Shown here in pieces: positions 13,556-17,761 of a DNA stretch of 17,761 nucleotides. This DNA is from DASZXJ01 sp035545895. Its GTDB lineage: Bacteria > Planctomycetota > Phycisphaerae > Tepidisphaerales > Tepidisphaeraceae. The translations under genes and the position numbers were made by a program. Below the pieces are notes generated by a model. It saw only the letters and a program-made list of their open reading frames with translations, made no database searches and was not told the origin of the DNA. Where the stretch lies: assembly GCA_035545895.1 (NCBI GenBank), contig DASZXJ010000224.1, forward strand, positions 1-17,761, written 5' to 3'. Position 1 is the first letter of the stretch; each line of letters begins with the position of its first letter.

Positions 13556-14806
13556 TCAATTCTGCTCCGCCGAGGCAATCGGTGGAGCAACGCTCATCGT
13601 TGCGGTTTGAGGCCCTGTGATGGTTACCTGGAACGTCTCGCGCGTGGCTTCGTTTTTAACCCGGATGGTCTGGCCGAATGAGCCGCCTTCCAGTGCACGC
13701 ACGACGGTCTTGATTCGAACGCTTCCCTGATCGAGTGAAACCGTGACAAACTGCCCCACTTTCACGAGGGCGACCGGATCGACCAGCCGGCCCGTCAAAA
13801 CGGTCCCGGGCTTGAGGTCGCGCGCGGCCTGCTGGCCAACCGATTGCTCAATCGTCAGGAGTGAATCATCCGACAGTTGATCGACCAGCGCTCGCCGCTG
13901 AATCACGTCTTCATTTCGAATGATCTGTCGTGCCGCCAATGGCTTGGAAACAACGATTTGCTCCTGCCAGGCCCGGGCGTCGGCGGAGATCGTGACTTTT
14001 CGTTTTTCGACCGCGCCGGCGCTGCCGTTGCCGATGATCGTCACGTTCCACATCACCGGGCCAAGGTTGCGCGCACGAAGCGGCTCGATCTCGAACCGAA
14101 ACAGGGGCCGAGAAATGCTCAGAACCTTCTCATCTTGAGCTTTGAAGTTGAATTGCAGCGTTTCAACTGGAATATTCAAACGGCTCGCCAAGTCCACGGT
14201 TAAAGCGTCCCGCAGCGTTTGAACCGGAGCTTCATCACGCGGCGCAGCCGCTGGAGTGGTCGCCGGCGCTGCGGTGGAAGCCGGTTTGACTTCCCTGGCC
14301 ACAATCGGGTCTCGCGCTTCAATCCACTTCTCCAAGGCGTCTTTTTCGTCGTATTCAACGTCGGTCCGCGAAACCGTGCAATTGACCGCGCCGGCGAAGT
14401 TGATCGATGCGATATTGACCCCCGCATCACGCAGAATCGAACGAATTTCCTCGACAGATACGGATTTGAACGGTGTTGCTGTTGCCAGCCGGGCCATGAC
14501 CATATCGCCGAGCGGTTCGAAAAACTGCTTGTCGCGGTCTGACCAGCGGCAAATTTGACGCAGCTTGACCTGCCCGCCGATGACTGTCGCCTCACGACGC
14601 AATTCAAGCGTCGATCCTGCTGTATAAAATGCATTGGAAGGGACAAACCGTTCGGGTTGTGCTTCGACCGCTGGCGTTGTGGTTGGCAGTTCAGCGCCGA
14701 ATCCCCACTGCTTGAGCAGCGTTTGCGTTGCCCACGCCAGAATCGTCAATCCAAACAGCAGCTTCGCCGTCTGCTTCCTGCTCAGCGGTCTGCCATTATT
14801 CATCAT
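13556..14806 (-). CDS. flgA: Flagella basal body P-ring formation protein FlgA
   Basis: Periplasmic chaperone that assists FlgI polymerisation into the P-ring. It has 416 residues, longer than the usual 220-350. An N-terminal signal/anchor (KLLFGLTILAWATQTLLKQW) is followed by a FlgA N-terminal domain (QVKLRQICRWSD, SVEEIRSILRDAGVNIASINFAG). A Pro/Ala-rich linker (ASTAAPATTPAAAPRD) follows. The conserved C-terminal SAF-type part has VVSKPLAARQIIRNEDVIQR, AARDLKPGTVLTGRLVDP, VKVGQFVTVSLDQGSVRIKT and GGSFGQTIRVKN. The start at 14806 has GGAGG 7 nt upstream. This SD lies in a perfect hairpin with loop AUGGAG (14809-14826), a likely CsrA site. Its position before flgH and flgI fits ring assembly. 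Confidence 0.94.
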   Translation of the reverse strand: MMNNGRPLSRKQTAKLLFGLTILAWATQTLLKQWGFGAELPTTTPAVEAQPERFVPSNAFYTAGSTLELRREATVIGGQVKLRQICRWSDRDKQFFEPLGDMVMARLATATPFKSVSVEEIRSILRDAGVNIASINFAGAVNCTVSRTDVEYDEKDALEKWIEARDPIVAREVKPASTAAPATTPAAAPRDEAPVQTLRDALTVDLASRLNIPVETLQFNFKAQDEKVLSISRPLFRFEIEPLRARNLGPVMWNVTIIGNGSAGAVEKRKVTISADARAWQEQIVVSKPLAARQIIRNEDVIQRRALVDQLSDDSLLTIEQSVGQQAARDLKPGTVLTGRLVDPVALVKVGQFVTVSLDQGSVRIKTVVRALEGGSFGQTIRVKNEATRETFQVTITGPQTATMSVAPPIASAEQN

Positions 14807-14808
14807 GT

Positions 14809-14826
14809 TACGACCTCCATGTCGTA
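14809..14826 (-). promoter_or_regulatory. CsrA-type hairpin sequestering the flgA SD
   Basis: On the mRNA UACGAC AUGGAG GUCGUA is a perfect 6-bp stem with a hexaloop. It ends 2 nt before the ATG. GGA is in the loop, and the SD GGAGG spans loop and the first stem base, identical in register and loop sequence to the flagellin leader hairpin. Confidence 0.7.
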
Positions 14827-14846
14827 TCGCATTCAATCGTCAACTA

Positions 14847-15656
14847 TCAACCTCGCCTGAGGTTGCCGATCGTCTGCAGCGCCTGATCGGCAGTCTGGAT
14901 TGACTGGCTGTTCAGTTCAAACGCACGTTGCGTTTTGATCAGTGTGACCAGTTCCTTGACCGGATCGACATTGCTGCCTTCTTGGTAATTCTGGAGCAAA
15001 GTCCCCGCGCCGTTTTGGCCGGGTGTGCTCTGAACTGGGGCACCGGACGCGTCGGTCTCCAGATAAATGCTTCCGCCAAGCAAGTTCAGTCCTTGCGGGT
15101 TGGTGAACTGTGAAATTTGAATGGTTCCAGCGGTGGTTTTGGTCGTAGCCCCCGCCCGCAAATACGACACCGTGCCATCCTGGCCGATGTTGATTTGAGT
15201 CGCGCCAGGCGGAATGTTGATCGGCGGATCGAGTCGATATCCATCTCCCAGGCCCAAAACCAGGTCGCCATCCTTGTTTTGCAGGAACGTTCCGTTGCGC
15301 GTGTATCCGATTCCGTTGCCGATCGTGCTTAGGATTTTGACTTTGAAGAACCCATCACCGGAAATGGCTACATCCAGTGCCCCACCGGTGTTATCAAGCG
15401 TCCCGGGTGACACATCGATTTGTGTATTGCTGATCTTGGTGCCCAAACCGACATAAATGCCCGCCGGTGCGACTTCGCCGGTTGCGTTTTGCGAACCGGG
15501 CTGTTTCAGCGCGATGTACATCAGGTCTTCGAAATTCACCCTGCTGCGCTTGAACGCCGTTGTTTCCGCATTGGCCAGGTTGTTGGCGATGACGTCGATG
15601 CGGGTTGAGAGTGCCCGCAGTCCCGTCGCCGCCGAGTTGAGTGCAATAATTGCCAT
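14847..15656 (-). CDS. flgG: Flagellar distal rod protein FlgG
   Basis: Distal rod subunit, 269 residues, close to the usual 260. The N-terminus MAIIALNSAATGLRALSTRIDVIANNLANAETTAFKR contains the axial ANNLAN motif. Next come FEDLMYIALKQPGSQN and IYVGLGTKISNTQIDVSPG, the FlgG-specific segment. LDVAISGDGFFKV and YTRNGTFLQNKDGDLVLGLG lie in the middle. The C-terminus GSNVDPVKELVTLIKTQRAF and QTADQALQTIGNLRRG is diagnostic. The start is preceded by AAGGA 5 nt upstream, in the flgF-flgG gap of 27 nt. The following gap to flgA is 40 nt and holds the flgA hairpin. Confidence 0.96.
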   Translation of the reverse strand: MAIIALNSAATGLRALSTRIDVIANNLANAETTAFKRSRVNFEDLMYIALKQPGSQNATGEVAPAGIYVGLGTKISNTQIDVSPGTLDNTGGALDVAISGDGFFKVKILSTIGNGIGYTRNGTFLQNKDGDLVLGLGDGYRLDPPINIPPGATQINIGQDGTVSYLRAGATTKTTAGTIQISQFTNPQGLNLLGGSIYLETDASGAPVQSTPGQNGAGTLLQNYQEGSNVDPVKELVTLIKTQRAFELNSQSIQTADQALQTIGNLRRG

Positions 15657-15658
15657 TC

Positions 15659-15674
15659 GTTTCCTTATCGAAAC
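15659..15674 (-). promoter_or_regulatory. Small hairpin over the flgG SD
   Basis: GUUUC GAUAAG GAAAC is a perfect 5-bp stem with hexaloop, ending 2 nt before the flgG ATG. The SD AAGGA spans loop and right arm. GGA is only half exposed, so a CsrA role is less clear than at flgA; a longer loop AUAAGGAAA closed by UUCG/CGAA would expose it. Confidence 0.35.
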
Positions 15675-15683
15675 TCAAAGAAC

Positions 15684-16448
15684 TTAAGAGATCTTGCCTA
15701 CATCGTTGACTGCCCTGCTGAGCGTTTGATCCTGAATCCGGATCATGTTGGCGTTGGCCTCGAGCTGGCGTTCGGCGTCGATGAGCTGGGTCAATTCGGT
15801 TGTCGGATCGACGTTGGAACTCTCGGTAAACCCGCTTTGCAGCGTGCCACTCGCGGGTTTGAGCTTCTTCATGTCAGGATAAGTGAGCAGCGTTCCGCCG
15901 TTCTGGCGAAGTGCCGCCGGGGTCGGCACATCAAAAAACCCAAGCTGGGCAAGGGGCTCGCCTGACGATGTAATCGTCCCGTCAATTTTGACGCTCAATA
16001 GCGATTGCGGCACGTTACCGAGCTGAATCGGCTTGAGCTGTTTGTCCAACACGCGATTACCCGTCCCATCGGCCAGGATCAAATATCCCGCTCGATCCAC
16101 CATGAACTGGCCATTGCGCGTGAGTTTGGTTTGATCGCCCGCCTGCACAACAAAATACCCTTTTCCATTGATGGCAACGTCGAGGTTGTTGCCCGTTGGT
16201 TCGATCGGACCGGCGGTTTGATCGACAAAACTGGGCAACTGGAGCAACCCGCCTCCCATGTTCTCCAGGGTTGGATCGGTCAATTGCGGCTGGCCTTGTT
16301 CGCCCGCTTCGGCGCGACGCGCTTGCATCATGGCGAGGCTTCGCTTGAAGCCGACGGTCTGCGAGTTGGCCAGGTTGTTGGCAATGACGTCCTGCCTGTA
16401 CGAATTGGACAGGACGCCCGAAGCCGAGAGGTATAGGCCGTATATCAT
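15684..16448 (-). CDS. flgF: Flagellar proximal rod protein FlgF
   Basis: Rod subunit of the FlgF/FlgG family, 254 residues. MIYGLYLSASGVLSNSYRQD opens the protein, then VIANNLANSQTVGFKRSLAM, LDVAINGKGYFVVQAGDQ, LTRNGQFMVDRAGYLILADG and GFTESSNVDPTTELTQLIDA. It ends DQTLSRAVNDVGKIS. FlgG is identified separately downstream, so this shorter paralogue with a less regular middle is called FlgF; discrimination from FlgG rests on length and order. The ATG at 16448 overlaps the stop of a 40-codon ORF as ATGA, so it is likely translationally coupled. The frame is open upstream to 16679, but this part runs through the promoter and is not coding. Confidence 0.92.
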   Translation of the reverse strand: MIYGLYLSASGVLSNSYRQDVIANNLANSQTVGFKRSLAMMQARRAEAGEQGQPQLTDPTLENMGGGLLQLPSFVDQTAGPIEPTGNNLDVAINGKGYFVVQAGDQTKLTRNGQFMVDRAGYLILADGTGNRVLDKQLKPIQLGNVPQSLLSVKIDGTITSSGEPLAQLGFFDVPTPAALRQNGGTLLTYPDMKKLKPASGTLQSGFTESSNVDPTTELTQLIDAERQLEANANMIRIQDQTLSRAVNDVGKIS

Positions 16449-16567
16449 TCGACCTCTCTTTCGGCGAACTGGCGCGAAACGGGTTCGCGCACCGGCAGCG
16501 TGGGATCCTCCGTGATCCGGTCCGCATCGGCTCCGCCGACCGTGTCCCGCTGTCGTATCTGGTCCAT
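16445..16567 (-). CDS. Small ORF coupled to flgF
   Basis: A 40-residue ORF, MDQIRQRDTVGGADADRITE and onward, ending REPVSRQFAEREVE. It is hydrophilic, rich in Arg, Asp and Glu, with no signal or membrane segment and no similarity I recognise. Support for it being real: GAAGG lies 7 nt before its ATG, its stop overlaps the flgF ATG as ATGA, and it is the first reading frame after a sigma-54-like promoter. It may be a leader ORF for coupling or a small regulator. In-frame ATGs at 16597 and 16594 could give 50 or 49 residues. Confidence 0.5.
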   Translation of the reverse strand: MDQIRQRDTVGGADADRITEDPTLPVREPVSRQFAEREVE

Positions 16568-16589
16568 CCTTGAACCTTCTGTTTGTACC

Positions 16590-16605
16590 GACATCATCTG
16601 ATGTC
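16590..16605 (-). promoter_or_regulatory. Hairpin near the predicted 5' end of the flgF transcript
   Basis: GACAUC AGAU GAUGUC forms a 6-bp stem (7 with the inner A-U pair) just downstream of the expected sigma-54 start site near 16608. A 5'-terminal hairpin can protect mRNA from decay. The role is inferred. Confidence 0.35.
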
Positions 16606-16618
16606 CCGTCGGTCCCAC

Positions 16619-16634
16619 TACAAGACGTGTGCCA
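16619..16634 (-). promoter_or_regulatory. Sigma-54-like promoter upstream of the flgF operon
   Basis: TGGCACACGTCTTGTA has a perfect -24 element TGGCAC at the right distance from TTGTA, whose -12 GC is changed to GT. It shares TGGCACAC and CTTG with the fliW promoter at 7289-7304. It is correctly placed before the small ORF and flgF. Confidence 0.6.
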
Positions 16635-16673
16635 AAACAAAAACGTCCCGAATTCAACGATCATCGCTTTATA

Positions 16674-16741
16674 TTGCAAAACGCAGATCGCCGTGCAGCG
16701 CAGGCATTGCCGCGCGATCGGCAGTGAATGCGCGTTGCAAA
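16674..16741. repeat. Imperfect inverted repeat upstream of the flgF promoter
   Basis: TTGCAAAACGC (16674-16684) and CGCGTTGCAAA (16731-16741) are inverted copies with a two-base bulge. Between them lie further short complementary pieces (GCCGATCG-like). There is no T-run after it, so it is a poor terminator. It sits 40-110 bp upstream of the sigma-54-like promoter, where enhancer-binding proteins act. Confidence 0.3.
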
Positions 16742-16742
16742 C

Positions 16743-17600
16743 TCACTTCATTTTCGGAATATCCGTCTCGCGGATTTTGCGCAGCAGTTCCCCTCGCTCA
16801 TCCGCAGTCATCGGCAGAACCGTCAGCGTCAAGAGATGATCCCCGATTTCGACCCGAGACAGTTTGACCGGAACTCGCCCTTTTGAAACCACTTCCATGA
16901 AAACAACCGGGTCAGCCGATTCGTGGTTCATCGCGTGCATGATTAGCGTTCCAAGCACCGCACTGACGGCATCGGAATTGGCCAGACCTGTTGGGTCGAT
17001 CGATGCGCGCTGCCTCCAGCGAGGCAGGCGTAATGAAAGCGCTTGTGCGGCCTGCTTTTGATATGTGCTCATCGCCGCCTGCGGCAATGGGAGCTTTCCC
17101 GCCAATACCCGCGCCAGCTTGAGATTGAGTCGGCCGTCCTGATCGATGGTTGGCTCAAAGTGCAGGCTTGCAATGGTATCGATTTCAGGCAATTTCCCCG
17201 CGAGAATCAACCGGCCATCCTGCAAGACCAGATACGGCTCGCTCAGAAACTTTTCATAACCCGCACGGACGCTCTTCCAGACCGCCCATTGAGACATCAG
17301 GGCGTTCAGTTCGTCGTCGCTGAAAGAGATGGTGATCCCCCCCGGTGCCGTGGATTGCCGCGTCGCACCGTTTCGTACCGCCCGCTCCTCGGCTCGCGCA
17401 AAAGCGGTGCCGTTTTGAAGGATCGCCAGCTTGTTCGTCGCGCTCTGGGCGGCGGCAAGACGCTGTTCGGCGTTGAGTGACTGCGGGTGATACCAGTCCG
17501 GCGTGCGATACATCATCCGCAAACCGACGATCACCAGCCCCGCTGTCATCAACAGCAGGATCGCCAGGCCAACCAAAATTCTGCGAAACCATTTCAACAT
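16743..17600 (-). CDS. Membrane-anchored protein of unknown function
   Basis: A 285-residue protein I do not recognise. MLKWFRRILVGLAILLLMTAGLVIVGLRMM gives a short basic start and one membrane helix at about residues 7-28. A presumably periplasmic domain follows, beginning YRTPDWYHPQSLNAEQRLAA. Later parts include GITISFSDDELNALMSQWAV, LVLQDGRLILAGKLPEIDTI, FEPTIDQDGRLNLKLARVLAGKLPLP and, at the end, LTLTVLPMTADERGELLRKI. The DGRLxL repeats suggest a beta-rich binding fold. I start at 17600, which places the helix at the N-terminus; the longer open frame runs into the neighbouring insertion element. It is transcribed toward flgF but separated by about 175 nt with its own regulatory sequence, so a flagellar role is not implied. 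Confidence 0.7.
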   Translation of the reverse strand: MLKWFRRILVGLAILLLMTAGLVIVGLRMMYRTPDWYHPQSLNAEQRLAAAQSATNKLAILQNGTAFARAEERAVRNGATRQSTAPGGITISFSDDELNALMSQWAVWKSVRAGYEKFLSEPYLVLQDGRLILAGKLPEIDTIASLHFEPTIDQDGRLNLKLARVLAGKLPLPQAAMSTYQKQAAQALSLRLPRWRQRASIDPTGLANSDAVSAVLGTLIMHAMNHESADPVVFMEVVSKGRVPVKLSRVEIGDHLLTLTVLPMTADERGELLRKIRETDIPKMK

Positions 17601-17623
17601 TTCATTGCTCTTTCGGAAGTCTA

Positions 17624-17761
17624 GTGCTTTGTCATGCCTAATTTTTGGGATTGTCGATGATCCTCTTAGCTGGCGGTTTTTCGACGGTATTTGAGCAAGG
17701 AGGCTCTCATGCGCAAAGTATACATCGTTCGTCTGACAGAGGGGGAACGTGAACAAGTCTT
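17624..17761 (+). mobile_element. Left part of an IS630-type insertion sequence (partial)
   Basis: A transposase start of IS630 type lies at 17709 and the element continues beyond the window. A plausible outer boundary is the TA at 17622-17623, as IS630/Tc1 elements insert at TA; the candidate terminal sequence would start GTGCTTTGTCATGCC. The right end is outside, so the boundary cannot be proved. It lies only about 22 bp from the start codon of the neighbouring minus-strand gene. Confidence 0.55.
17709..17761 (+). CDS. IS630-family transposase, N-terminal fragment
   Basis: Only 17 codons are in the window: ATG then MRKVYIVRLTEGEREQV. This matches the usual opening of IS630-type transposases (M-x-K-x-Y-I-V-x-L-T-x-x-E-R), which leads into the helix-turn-helix. 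A strong SD, AAGGAGG, lies 5 nt before the ATG. The fragment is short, so the family call is likely rather than certain. Confidence 0.7.
   Translation, partial: MRKVYIVRLTEGEREQV

Noticed and set aside
1..17761. Search for CRISPR arrays, tRNA or rRNA genes
   Set aside because: No regularly spaced direct repeats, no cloverleaf-type sequences and no rRNA-like stretches were noticed.

Overview
The window looks like part of a Planctomycetota chromosome, perhaps a Phycisphaerae-type lineage. The base composition is moderately GC-rich. The flagellin N-terminus, the long FlgL carrying FliD-like repeats, and the tight fliW-csrA-flagellin arrangement all point that way. The assignment rests on protein character only and is tentative. 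Almost everything is on the minus strand, so transcription runs from high to low coordinates.

Layout from left to right. Positions 1-2852 hold a minus-strand run of two small membrane proteins followed by hisD and hisC (hisC is cut by the window edge). Positions 2894-3197 hold a Dabb-domain gene that appears frameshifted in a run of six T. Positions 3255-4334 hold the only complete plus-strand gene, a GT-B type glycosyltransferase. It converges on the flagellin gene, with a good terminator between them. Positions 4449-16567 are a large flagellar cluster. In transcription order it reads: small ORF, flgF, flgG, flgA, flgH, flgI, flgJ, flgN, flgK, flgL, fliW, csrA, flagellin. Positions 16743-17600 encode a membrane-anchored protein of unknown function. 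From about 17622 an IS630-type element begins.

How the parts work together: flgF/G build the rod, flgA/H/I the P and L rings, flgJ binds the rod, and flgN chaperones FlgK and FlgL. FlgK and FlgL join hook to filament, and flagellin makes the filament. FliW and CsrA are the known partner-switching pair that couples flagellin translation to filament assembly.

The most interesting signal is RNA-level. The Shine-Dalgarno (SD) sequences of both flgA and flagellin sit in perfect hairpins with the same hexaloop, AUGGAG, which presents GGA as a CsrA site should. The 397-nt gap between flgL and fliW starts with a textbook sigma-54 promoter, TGGCAC-N5-TTGCT. It then holds at least five hairpins with GGA in the loop, which looks like a CsrB/RsmZ-style CsrA sponge built into the fliW leader. 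The fliW-csrA gap holds two or three more. I infer a self-contained post-transcriptional circuit in which CsrA represses early (flgA) and late (flagellin) flagellar genes while the fliW leader RNA and FliW protein titrate CsrA. This is inference from sequence and would need structure prediction, covariation and CsrA-binding data.
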